A stretch of 64,000 bases of DNA, taken from assembly GCA_022885665.1 (NCBI GenBank), contig JAGQDJ010000036.1:280724-344723 (forward strand), written 5' to 3'. Position 1 is the first letter of the stretch; every line of letters starts with the position of its first letter. Origin of the DNA: Triops longicaudatus. Its lineage: Eukaryota > Arthropoda > Branchiopoda > Notostraca > Triopsidae. The position numbers and the translations under genes were made by a program. Shown here piece after piece: positions 12,804 to 23,447 of the stretch. The notes beneath the pieces were generated by a model. The model was not told the origin of the DNA. It worked only from the letters and a program-made list of their open reading frames with translations, and made no database searches.

Positions 12804-13789
12804 CTAATGAGGTTTAGGTACGTGTCCGTCGACGTAAAAATTCCGTGTTCCTTGAGGTAAGGTCAGTTCCATGCCTTCTAAATCTTTGTTCAAAATTATT
12901 TGACAACCTGAAACAATACAAAATTTGAATGCCTCAAAACGTGTGTGTGTTTTTTTTACTAAGAATTAACAAATCCCTTTGTAATTACTCTTAATGTATG
13001 CAACAATTTGTTAAATACCCTGGTACTATTTGAAATTAGGCTTCACAATTTTCTGACATGTTTGTGAGCGCTGAGACTGATCGAAGTCGAAAAAAGAAAT
13101 GAAAAATATGTGCTAAAATGGAGTCTTTCCTATTCATGACCGGAAAACTTAAAAAATAAGGTGGATAAATGTTTCATACTTAATCTGGAATTGGACTTTA
13201 GGAAGGCGGCCATATCTAACATATCCTCCTCTTCTTCGACAGGTGGGACGAGTTTCTGAAGATGATTTTCGTCCACATAAACGTGACACGTAGAGCAGGC
13301 TAATGAAGCCTCACACGCACCTTTTCATGATTGCAACATTAACACATTTTTCAACAATAAATAATAAACAGTTCACCTTCGACTTCTACGCCATAACGGT
13401 GAGCTAGGTACATTGCATTGTCTCCAACTTTGCCTCGAAGTGGATGCCGGTTACCTTTCTTGTCAATAAAAGTAATGTTCACCCTGAATAAACAAACGGA
13501 CAACGACATCACATGAATGTAGTTATCATCAGCAATTTTTTAAGGGATTACACTTCATCTTCAGATTTTGGGTCCTGATGCTCAAACTCTCCTCCCTGTC
13601 GTCCTAAAATTTTTCAACAGTAGTCTTTTAAACATAATAATTATTTAATTTACTTAGTGATGTATGAAATAGTTTGGAAAATACTGGTACAACACTGCAT
13701 TCAAAGTTGCTTGAGTTCAACACGAATTTGAATTTCCTTAATTGACTGTACGAAAACTTTTCTGTAAGAGATCTAATTGCAGTATTCAT
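12804..13789 (-). CDS. FDX2: mitochondrial [2Fe-2S] ferredoxin, FDX2-like
   Basis: Five exons: 13789-13654, 13603-13552, 13483-13377, 13320-13180, 12907-12804; together 540 nt, 179 residues. Every fragment is too short to stand out as one long open frame. Residues 1-45 are rich in K/R/S and hydroxyls and lack an acidic run, as a mitochondrial transit peptide would. The [2Fe-2S] ligands are visible as C101, C107, C110 and C147 in GACEASLACSTCHVYV and SRLSCQI. EEEEDMLDMAAFL is the usual acidic partner-binding helix. The C-terminus FYVDGHVPKPH matches the FDX2 family rather than adrenodoxin (FDX1). FDX2 passes electrons from ferredoxin reductase to Fe-S cluster assembly in the mitochondrial matrix. 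It is head-to-head with the CACHD1-like gene (413 bp between start codons). Introns are as short as 50-68 nt except intron 4 (272 nt). Confidence 0.95.
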
Positions 13790-14202
13790 CGTTGATTTCT
13801 AAAAGCGGGACAAGCAAAACGTTTATTCGCACCAACGTGTCTCTTGTTTGAAAACATGATTTTGATTGTTTACATTAAAAATTAAAATCGCAAAAAACGA
13901 TTCAAAGGAGTTTTCGATATAAAAGTAATCGATACCAAACTAAAGTGAGCATTGTGCCTATTTACAATGGAATTCGTCACTTATTTTTGCTCTTAAATCG
14001 TTAAAAAGTGCGCAGCGAAGTAGTACTAGCATGGAATTCGTGAGTGACGCGAACTTACGTGTTGTTGGTGAACGCAAGTGGCGTTTACTTGTGTGTAAAT
14101 TCTCTTTTAATTGATTGCCAACTAGCACATTGCCTTGCCATTTGAGGTCGTAAAAATAACGTTGGACTGGTTACTTAGCGGAATTGTAAATAGTTTCATA
14201 TC
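13790..14202. promoter_or_regulatory. candidate bidirectional promoter FDX2 / CACHD1-like
   Basis: These 413 bp separate two divergent start codons, so they must hold both 5' UTRs and most core promoter elements. An ATCGATA (13928-13934) resembles the core of the insect DRE site. The 11-mer ATGGAATTCGT occurs twice (13967, 14031). Each copy opens a short frame upstream of the CACHD1 start, of 9 and 27 codons, if it is transcribed. Confidence 0.55.
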
Positions 14203-17200
14203 ATGGCGTGTATTAAGTGTTCAATATTTGCATTCAGTTTGTGTTTATTTGCCAACGCAGCTTTGTCGCGTCTCCAATTGGACGCTAGCCAAGCAGCTGA
14301 TCATGTCCAGTATTCAAATCCGCACAAATTAACTGATATATCGGCATCTTATACGAAACTTGTTCGAAGGGATCTAAACTGGACGATGTTAGACAACAGT
14401 TCTTCCTCAGAGAATGGAAATGTGTCCGACCATTTTAACACAGTCAACGTATTCGAAGAAGAACCCACAGAACCACTTCAAGGCATTTACATTGGAGATG
14501 CAGCTAAATCCCTTGCCTCATTTCTTCGCAAATTAAGTAACGAGGAACTAGGCGTTACTGCCATGCAAGCTATCTACGATAATCTGCCATTTGGACTGTA
14601 TGAAAAAGATGATGGAGTCCGAGTTAAAGAAGTAAAAAATAAAATAAAAATGAAGAAATAACGTGATCTTGAAGGAACCTGCCCAATAACTAAATGTTGA
14701 ATTCGTAATTTGCAGATTTCGGATAAAATTCAAGCAAAGCTGTCGAGGTACTTCGAGCTCGTCAATAAAAGCAAAACTATCGTGGAAGAGTTGTTCTGGC
14801 ATCATTTACACAGACCGTTAGCCAGTTTGGTACCATGTTGCGATATTACCGATGCGAGTTTGAGGTACTGAACTATTTTTTGCTTAAAAAATTTGGTTAA
14901 GTGGCATAATTATTTTTGTGTAGGTATGACGATCATTTCGGCACCTTCATTTCAAAAGAATATGCTTGCGATGTGACTTTGCCGTCGCAGCAGCTTTTTG
15001 CGTTCACTCCGGGTCATAATTTGACGGAAGGTAATTATCAAATAAAGGAGATTATTTTTTATTTCAAACCTGAATCATCCTAATTAGGTGCACCAAATGT
15101 AAAGATATAAACAAAACGCTTTGAAATAATTTACTTTTAGAAAACTAGAGCCTTGTAACTAGAAGGCTAAATAAAACAATAGTCCAAGAATAAGTACCAT
15201 TTTTTTCTCAATTTTAGTGTTCGCGAGCAATCGAAAGCTAAATCCTATCAAATGGCAATACTTTCTGGGACCTGACGGGGTATTGAGTGAGTACCCCAGC
15301 CATCGCGGGGATAGCCGCACGGGGTGTAAGCCTTTCGATGTCGATCGTCGGAGAAATTTGTTTTTCAAAGCAGTGAAACCTCAGAAGAAATACATTATTA
15401 TTGTGTTGGATCACAGTAGCGCTTTGAACGCCCATCAGCTAAATTTGGCGAAAACCATAAGTACTGTTATTTCTTTTCATGTAATTTTTATACTTATAAC
15501 AAGTTCTTGGACTGTTTAGGCAAGTACCTACTATCTACGCTGTCCGAAGATGACTACTTTGGCTTAATAGCTTTGTCTGATGAAGTTCGTTTCGCGAACG
15601 GAGGCTGTATGAGTGCCAAAGGCTTAGTACAAGCGACACCAGAAAATAAATTTGTTCAGAGCCAGTACATTGATACCTTAACAAGGGCCAGAGGTACAAT
15701 ATCGCAATACATGTTTATAATAAGAGATTGTTTAGTTAATAAATATTTTCTTTTCTCGTTCCAGCCGCTGCGAACCATACGCTAGGGTTTCTAACTGCAT
15801 TTGACATGCTTAAACAGTATGTGAAAACTGAAAGCGAATTTGGTCCTGTTAATTCTGAATCGTGCCAAATCCCTGTGCCTGAAACGTTATTTCTGTATGT
15901 AAGCCGTGGCCTGCTGACATCATTGGCAGAGCCCAAGATTCTTATGAATCTGATTCGCCATGAGCAAAACTGTGTAAAAGGACAAGTTGTGATCAACACT
16001 TACGCAGTTATTGATGGTAAATATTTCGGAAAGTTGTTTTTTCCCCTTTAATCTTAACAGTATTCTTTTGTTTACGGATTACAGAGGGAAAACCCATTAT
16101 GTACGAGAAATCCTTTTTGCAAGATTTAGCTTCACAGAATTTCTCGCGTTATAACGTTAGTGGTCATGAATTCCCGGTGAAAAGAGGTGTAGCCTTGGCT
16201 GTCAATTCAACAAAAGGCTTGTCATCCACGATGGGCGATGTTTACAGTGTTTTGAATGTCAGTTCTGTGCCGTCAAGGCCAGTTATTAGTTGGCCTTCTT
16301 GGGATCCCATAGGCAAAGGTTTGTTAACCTTGTTTGACTCAAGCATCTTTATGCGCGAACGGTTTGTTTATTTGTTGTTCTTGTAGGACTTGTGGTCAGT
16401 ATCAGCCAAGCGTGCTATCATCTAGATCATTTGATAGGCGTTATTGGCCTAGATTTGCATTTGTCAGATTTGGTGGAAGATGTTACGTATTTTAAGCAAC
16501 CCGGACCTTCCTACGCGTTTATCGTCGATGAATCGGGTATATTATTTCTTCTTTCTTTCAATTTGTAATGCTTTTTAGTTATTAGTTTTCACTTCCGAGG
16601 AAAACCAGAGGATTGTTACAGTTTTATGGATTAATATGTATATAAATTATCATTTGTCTTGTCTAAGGTTTGACCCTAATGCATCCCTCGATGCCGAGGC
16701 CTTCGCTAGCCCAAGAACTGCCTTTATTTGCGGATATCAGCTCGTTAGAGCTGCGAGAAGGTTTCCTTATGGTCCGGAAACGCTTGTTTAGTGAACCTAG
16801 TGGCACACATACATTAATTTCCTTGGATCCTCGTAATTCTTCTGCCTCTCATCAAAAAGTAAGCCGAATGTTAGAATCCTTCGTTAGATATTCCTGCTGA
16901 AGTCGTAATTATTTCCTTGTAAGGTGCATTACACTTGGGAAAAAGTAGCTGGGTATCCATATGTGGTATGCGTCGTCTCTGTAGAATATGAAGGACAAGA
17001 TATCCGGGTTTTGAAACGTGTCAGCGTACCATCTCCTACGGATGTAGTTTACCATCGTTTGGACTTAGTTTCAACGCCTACGAAAGTTCAGCGTTGTCGA
17101 TACTTCAAGCAAATGGCCACTATTGGTGAGTTTGTAATATATTCCCTTCCGGAATTTACATTCAATCTTTTTTTTATGCTTTAACAGAAGCGAGCTCAAT

Positions 17201-19618
17201 GTACTTGCCGCCGTCTTGCTTTCAGTCTCCGTTCCGCTTTGAAAGCCGTGGCGAAGCAACGGTCTCCTCCGTTCAATCTTATGCGTTTTACTTAAATGAC
17301 CGAACGAAATTGATCGCAAACCCTGGATTCCGAAGCGGCATCCGCTCGGACGTTCTGGCCTTGTCTCACTTGGCGCCCCATTGGAAAACGCAATTCACGA
17401 AAAATATTTTATCGCAATTTATCGTAAGACGTTTTGGAGCCACACATTCGGGTGTTTATCTCCAACACCCTGGCGGTATATCTGATTGGAGTAGCGACCC
17501 AACGAGGAAGGTGTGGTTTGAACGAGCGGTCAAACTGCCTGGCCGTGTTGTTATTTCTGGACCGTACTTGGATCCCATCGGTTCTGGATATGTTGTGTCT
17601 CTTTCACATACGATCTACGAAGGCAAGCCTGCAGCTTTACATGGACCGAGTGATCAGGTATTAAAAAAGACGAACCTTATGCGTGAACAAAGTATTTTTC
17701 GTATCGTGTATTCACTAAAATTTAACTTGCCACAGGTGGTGGCAGTATTGGGGGCGGATTTCACGCTAAGCTACATGTATCGTCTGTTGGTTCAAAGTTT
17801 GCCGTTTTGTGCCTTGGGGGAGACGCCCAGAGTTCGTTGTTTTCTTATGGATGATCAGGGTTACTTAATAGTGCACCCGAATTTAATGGAACCGAACAGT
17901 AACCGTATTACTCGAGGAGCCATGGAGTGGCAGCATATTACGCACCATGAGCCGTTGGTGGCGTCGGATTTACTGAGCCATCCGGGTTTTGTCACCAAGA
18001 AGGCTTGTCTGAGCTTCACAGACCAAACCATTCAACGATTCTATCAACTGAATCTAAGTTTGAGCATGGATAATACCTGGGCCTCGGGGAAGAACAAGGA
18101 AGATTTGAGCGTTTTTACGAACCTAGTGCATGGAGAGCACTGTAGCAAGTACCAGATTGTACCCATACCGGGTACGAACGCTTTTCTGGGTGTGGTGAAC
18201 CAAACTTGCGAAACGGCCACCGCGTTCTGCCCTTGTTCAACGGTAAGTTTGCCGTTCTGTAACATTAAAAAGAATGCACTTAAGTCTTCCACTAAAAACG
18301 TTTCATGAGTATTCTTTTACAACTCGAATGCACAAGATTTTTTTTTAAATAATTAATTGAATTATGAGTTGCTTTTAGGTCGACCGGTTATGCTTAAATT
18401 GCCATCGAATGGAGCAGTCGGAATGTGAATGCCCGTGCGAATGTCCATTGGAAGCTGACATGTGTTTAGCCCCTCATTTGACTCATCAACATCCTGCTGA
18501 CAGTTTCCCACTCTGTGACCCATCTCCTGAGCCTGCTCGCCCCGCCTCTGTGACTCCTCAAGAGCTAAATGCCCTACCTTCTTGCGTATCAATGAATTGT
18601 GAACATAGGCTTACAGAAAAGTAACACATTGAGCCAGAATGGTAGTTGTAGTTGTAACATTTAATTAATTGTTGTTATTAGCGAATGTCTGGGCGTGGTG
18701 GGATGCGAGTGGTGCACACGCGATACAGGAGGGGAAGAGTCACTGCCTGACCCATTTTGCACCTTACAACGCAAGTGTTTTGGGGGTGTACTACGAGGCA
18801 TTTCTCCATATAATGACGGACCAGAAGGTGCGTTTGTATTGCATCTTTTCTAAGCAGTTTAAAATTAAAAATAAAAGATGGACTTTCGTATAATGACAAT
18901 ACGTCACATGTAACGTCAAGAACTAAGACAGGGTGTGCAATGCCTGAGCATGTAAGGCTTGTATAACCACGGAAGCTGGTTCGAAATTTGGTTTTAAAGC
19001 AAAACTTGACGCAGATGTACTTCAGTATTTTCGTAATTTACACCGTTGTTTGTAGGAAGTGTTTAAATGCGCACCATTACAATGGTATGTTTTATTACCA
19101 ACAAACAGATTTTTGCGTCACGGATACCTTGCCTAGCTTCCGTACAAGTCCCGTTGGGCCGGTGGCTGGCGTGTTACTTGGGGTCTTCATGCTCATGGCC
19201 TTGTCCATTTACTGCTACCGACAGCATGGTAGCATGGGGCGTGGCCACCAACACGGTTCTTACGTCACTTCTTTAAGAATGTCACAGTTAGACATTGAAG
19301 GAGAGGAGGAACCACACGATATGGATCTAGAGCCTAATGGAGACCAAACAGCAGGTACGGAATAGACAATTCCTTATTTAACAGAGAATGCTTTACAAAA
19401 TACTAGAATTTTAAAAGCGACAATTGTGTCGTATGTCTAATGCTTTGAAAAATTCCATCAAGTTACCGCAAGCTAAACCCAGAAATTTTAAAGTCTTCCT
19501 AAGCTACGTTCCGTAGCCTGCAAACATGTCCGAAGCTGTATGTTTTGTGCGTGCTTGTCGTGTTCGGCCAAATTTGTACTAATATTAGAACTTTCGAGGT
19601 CTTACGTACTGAACCCCT

Positions 19619-19667
<49 letters not shown>

Positions 19668-20158
19668 ACTTGAACTAATTTATTGGTGTGTTTATAGTCA
19701 TGGGACATGAAATGGTACTGGCTGGAGTGGACAACGTAGCGATTGTGTCGCCATACCGCGTCAGCACCAACTATAGAAGACCTCAGGGTGGGGATTCCGA
19801 TCACGGCTACTCTACCATGACACCACATGAAGATTCTGAACACACAGCCCCTTCGATAGTAGAGCCGCTTCTGATAGGTCGAGACCGGTACCGCCCAGCG
19901 CCTGGTTCAGTAACGTCGGCATCTGTTAACTCCTTATTCTCGTCTCGAGCATCTTCCCCGTTGAGTCAACCTTTTCCCAAACCGCCTTCGCATCCCCGAC
20001 AAAAGTCGATAGAGACAACGCTAAGTGAGGCCAACCTACGGGTCAAACAAGCCTCTTCTCCTCCACCGCAGCAGACTCGGATCCCTGAAGAAACCACTTT
20101 AGGTGTGGGCCACCAAATCTTGGCTCCGGTGACCGTCCACATGGTGGATTCTGCCTAA
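14203..20158 (+). CDS. CACHD1: VWFA and Cache domain-containing membrane protein (CACHD1 / CG16868-like)
   Basis: Sixteen exons: 14203-14631, 14716-14864, 14924-15030, 15218-15460, 15520-15693, 15765-16016, 16085-16318, 16387-16536, 16668-16858, 16924-17125, 17188-17657, 17736-18242, 18379-18620, 18682-18831, 19056-19354, 19698-20158; 1,419 residues. Layout: signal peptide (FAFSLCLFANAALS), VWA_N-like region, VWA domain (about 285-450), two Cache repeats marked by ISWPSWDPIGKGLVVSIS and ISGPYLDPIGSGYVVSLS, a Cys-rich segment (CECPCECP, CLGVVGCEWC), one transmembrane helix (about 1201-1222) and a 197-residue cytoplasmic tail. The tail holds GYSTMTPHEDSEH and ends VTVHMVDSA. The long tail and degenerate VWA metal site (DHSSA at 293 rather than DxSxS) favour CACHD1 over the GPI-anchored alpha2delta subunits. 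CACHD1 relatives modulate voltage-gated Ca channels. The exon 14 donor (GC|gtttgt) was chosen because it keeps the frame; the alternative gtgcgt five bases earlier does not. Confidence 0.92.
19620..19668. repeat. T28-A21 homopolymer palindrome in the last CACHD1-like intron
   Basis: Twenty-eight T residues run directly into 21 A residues, forming a self-complementary tract within the intron 19355-19697. It is 30 nt upstream of the acceptor at 19697. The true length is uncertain for any sequencing chemistry. Confidence 0.9.
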
Positions 20159-20293
20159 ACTTCAATGATATTATATTGTATTTTATGTATCTTATGATTT
20201 TATTTTGGTACTCATTTGTGAACAAAAAGAAGTGCCTTCACTTCTTTGAAAAACCCGCCAATCTTTTTGTTAGTTTTATAGTTTAGTGACCTT

Positions 20294-20299
20294 TTTATT
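20294..20299 (-). promoter_or_regulatory. candidate polyadenylation signal of the LACTB-like gene
   Basis: TTTATT on the plus strand is AATAAA on the minus strand, 327 nt after the LACTB stop. A second copy lies at 20199-20204. Confidence 0.4.
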
Positions 20300-20569
20300 T
20301 ATAACTTATGTCTACTATCGTGAATCAAGTAAATAGTTGCGTTGTGAACACGAATGCTTTTGCAGCCAAACCGTGTCATGTAGCCGCGTAATAAGTGCGT
20401 TTTTAGTATTGTTGCGAATGCATGGAATTCAGTATTACGAATTGTAGGATGTGTAGCGTGAAGATGGGTAAGTGCCTTTTTATTGTTAGGGAAAGTGCTC
20501 AATATTCTTTGAAAACATGTTGAAATCTATTTTGTACAAAACAACAAATGGATACAAGAAGGTTTTCTT

Positions 20570-20575
20570 AATAAA
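20570..20575 (+). promoter_or_regulatory. candidate polyadenylation signal (AATAAA) of the CACHD1-like gene
   Basis: This is an exact hexamer 411 nt after the CACHD1-like stop, followed by a U-rich stretch. Confidence 0.45.
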
Positions 20576-20625
20576 ATTTTCTTTACTGAATTCAAGATTT
20601 TCATTTCGTGTTCAAGCTTATATTT

Positions 20626-22403
20626 TTAGAAATCTATCTTATCGAAAATTTCAGCAATGGCCAACGCAGTTTTGTTTAAACTAACGCTTTGGAGATTAAC
20701 AATCATTGCCACTATAACACCTCGTGGTGGAACCAAATTTCCAACGTTGTCAGTAGCACCTTTCTTAGGCAGGATCAGCAAAACACTACTGGCTCCAACA
20801 GCGCCACCCGTATGTGAGACATAAAATCGTCTACTTTTGCAGCAACCGAATTCTTGGAGATCGGGTACCACACCCCATCCCATTCCGTATTTTCCATCTT
20901 TGTCCCAAGACATTTTGGTTTTCTCTACAGGACTCCAGAGCGCGGAAACAGTTTCCGGTTTTAAGATACCAGGTAAAGCGTGCTGGCCAGGATCGTACTG
21001 GAAACTGTAAAGCAACGCATTACCGAAACGTAACAAATCCCCAACCGTCGACACGAAACCGCCCCCTGCCCATTTGTACGAGTTGTCGACGTACGGAGCG
21101 TTTTCTAGTTGCCCTTTCTTATTACGCACATAGTACCTGACGCAGACATTAAAAGGATACATTTGTTAATTAAAGGATACAAAATCACTTAAAACTATGA
21201 CGTTTACGTATATTTTTATTTAACACGGAAATATTTCGTATTTAGCATACACAAAAAGTTAACTTTTTGTGTAGTCAATAAAGTCAATAAAATGACAGTG
21301 GATTTTTCCAAGAGTATAAGTAAATGACGATATTTCACATATTCTGCTTAAAAACAACAAACAGAGGTAAGCATAACTAAGTCACTTACCGAGCTCGGTT
21401 ATATATTATAGGTTTATTTTCATCCAAGAAAGTGGAGTTCATTCCCAGCTGATGGAACAAGTCTGTCATATAATTCGTAAAGGGTTTTTTGGTTGCGCCC
21501 TCCAATACTGCGCTCAGCAACGTCCAGCCATGAGTTGTGTACAGGAACTCTTCTCCTGAATGAAAGAAACGATAAGTCGCCGGAAGACCTATAAAAAATG
21601 TAGTAACAAACCAGGCTTTTTATGTAAAGGATCGTGTTGAAATAACTCCAACGCGTCTAAGACGTTCGAGTAGTATTCTTTTATGTAGTATTCTTTTAGC
21701 TCGAACTCCTCTGGTTTCTTTTCAGGTGTTTCGCCGTCTTTCGATTTGTTTTCTTTGACTTCCGGTTTTGTGTCAGTTTTAGCCCGTGGTTTCTTATCGT
21801 AGTGCCGAATACCGCCTAAATGGCTTACTAACATACGGCTGGTAATGGTAATCGGCTGACCTTCGTAGTGTTTAACGGGGAACTGGGGAACGTAGGATTG
21901 AATTTCGAGATCCAAATTTAAGTTTCCCTTTTCCCATTCTTTCGCTAACGCTAGCATAGTTATCGATTTGCTAATTGACGCAATTCTCATTAGAGTATCT
22001 GAGTGACAGCGTGTGCGATTTTCCACGTCAGCGTAGCCAAATCCTTGAAGTTTAAAACAACACTGAAATGAGCGACAATGTAAACAGCAATACGGACTTT
22101 TACCTTCCTGCCACACAGATTTTCCATCAACGCTTACTCCAACAATTAATCCAGGGGTACCAGAAACATCTTTGACTTGTTCACATAACTTAGACGCTTT
22201 CTTAATTCCCTCTTCCAGGGTGTATCGTTCGCCTAAACACAATTCTTTTGTTAGGCTTCGTTAGCAATAAAAGTACCTTTACCTTTGGCAGCACTTGAAT
22301 CTTTCTGTCGTTCATTGAGAGAATTTAGAGGGAATGTTGCGACGGCTGCAATAGCGAAGCCAGGTGCTGCAAAGCGCAATAATTTGTAATATCTTCTAAA
22401 CAT
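20626..22403 (-). CDS. LACTB: mitochondrial serine beta-lactamase-like protein LACTB
   Basis: Five exons: 22403-22283, 22232-22104, 22043-21612, 21555-21390, 21136-20626; 452 residues (human LACTB is longer, with more linker). The N-terminus starts MFRRYYKLLRFA and has a hydrophobic segment (APGFAIAAVATF), suiting import into the mitochondrial intermembrane space. GFGYADVENR leads to RIASISKSITMLAL, where S106-x-x-K109 is the class C beta-lactamase/PBP nucleophile motif. YVDNSYKWAGGG follows, and SHTGGAVGASS supplies the third, HTG-type motif. LACTB is an active-site serine protease that forms filaments and influences mitochondrial lipid metabolism. A charged insert rich in K/E (KTDTKPEVKENKSKDG) is low-complexity and variable in the family. 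Intron 2 (22103-22044) is 60 nt with no in-frame stop, so its retention would only insert 20 residues. The gene is head-to-head with AP3S. Confidence 0.95.
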
Positions 22404-22612
22404 ATTTATCCTTTCACTGAGTTATGAAGTCGTTTCGTAATACGCGGCTTTTCAAGGACTAGAAGAAAACGAAAAGTAAACATGTTAGGTTCGCGACACA
22501 TTTCCCCGTTGGCCATTCGCTTCTTTGGTTGGCGATTTGTTATTTCGGTCTGTGTTGTGTTCTTTCGCAGGGTTTAATGTTGATTTTTTCACGCATTTAA
22601 ATTAATTTAAGG
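22404..22612. promoter_or_regulatory. candidate bidirectional promoter LACTB / AP3S
   Basis: Only 209 bp separate the divergent start codons. The stretch includes TTGGCCATTCGC and TTTGGTTGGCG and no obvious TATA box, as is common for shared housekeeping promoters. A U-rich stretch ending in ttcgcag (to 22570) could be a 5' UTR splice acceptor for AP3S. Confidence 0.55.
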
Positions 22613-23447
22613 ATGATTAAAGCGATATTAGTTTTTAATAACCATGGGAAACCTCGTATGTCCAAATTTTACCACTACTTCGTAAGTTTTTCAAGATAAA
22701 TTATTTGTTTTATGCGATTGTTTGTGACAAACCACTTAATCCTTACAATTGTATTCGCTGCATAGACAGAGGATATGCAGCAGCAGATAATCAAAGAAAC
22801 ATTCCAGCTGGTATCTAAGAGAGATGATAATGTCTGCAATTTCCTGGAGGGTGGCAGGTAAAAAAAAAGTTAACAGAAAAAGAGCAGTTTTATGCATGAG
22901 TGCTGTATTATTGTTTAGTCTAATAGGAGGCTCGGATTACAAACTTATCTACCGACATTACGCAACCCTGTACTTTGTTTTCTGTGTGGATTCGTCTGAG
23001 TCCGAGTTAGGTATCCTGGACCTTATTCAAGTTTTTGTCGAAACGTTGGATAGATGTTTCGAAAATGTGTGCGAATTGGATCTCATTTTCCATGTTGATA
23101 AGGTTGGAGGAAAAAGTAAAAGATATCGCACGATCTTTTAAACAACTACTGTCTTCCGTTACAGGTTCATTACATTTTAAATGAGCTAGTAATGGGCGGA
23201 ATGGTACTAGAAACGAACATGACGGAGATTTTGACTCGGATTGAAGAGCAGAATAAATTAGAAAAACAAGAAGTAAGCTTTCAGTTATTAATCCAAACAT
23301 AAATACATTGAATCATTCACGAAGGCTGGACTGTCTGCCGCTCCTGCTCGCGCTGTTTCAGCCGTAAAGAGTATCAATATTCCTCAGCAAATCAAGGATA
23401 TTCGACTGCCAGACCTTCCTCAAGCCATTAAGGACTTGAAATTCTAA
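22613..23447 (+). CDS. AP3S: AP-3 complex subunit sigma
   Basis: Five exons: 22613-22681, 22766-22857, 22919-23102, 23165-23272, 23325-23447; 191 residues against about 193 in human AP3S1/2. The protein starts MIKAILVFNNHGKPRMSKFY and continues with the nearly invariant YRHYATLYFVFCVDSSESE, the longin-like core of AP sigma subunits. VMGGMVLETN and AARAVSAVK-type motifs (AAPARAVSAVKS) identify the AP-3 rather than AP-1/AP-2 sigma type. The subunit is part of the AP-3 coat that sorts cargo from endosomes to lysosomes and lysosome-related organelles. The intron 3 donor is AAG|gttgga, a weak +3T site, but both reading phase and protein identity require it. A candidate AATAAA lies at 23527-23532. 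Confidence 0.97.

Larger units (their letters stand above)
20159..20625. other. convergent 3' UTRs of the CACHD1-like and LACTB-like genes
   Basis: The two stop codons face each other across 467 bp. A plus-strand AATAAA lies at 20570-20575, close to the LACTB stop. Minus-strand signals (TTTATT in plus orientation) lie at 20294-20299 and 20199-20204, close to the CACHD1 stop. If these are used, the two transcripts overlap by about 270-370 nt. No other gene is visible. Confidence 0.55.

Noticed and set aside
14203..20158. Calling the VWA/Cache gene an alpha2delta calcium-channel subunit
   Set aside because: The VWA metal motif is incomplete and there is a long cytoplasmic tail after the transmembrane helix. 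Both fit CACHD1 better than alpha2delta.
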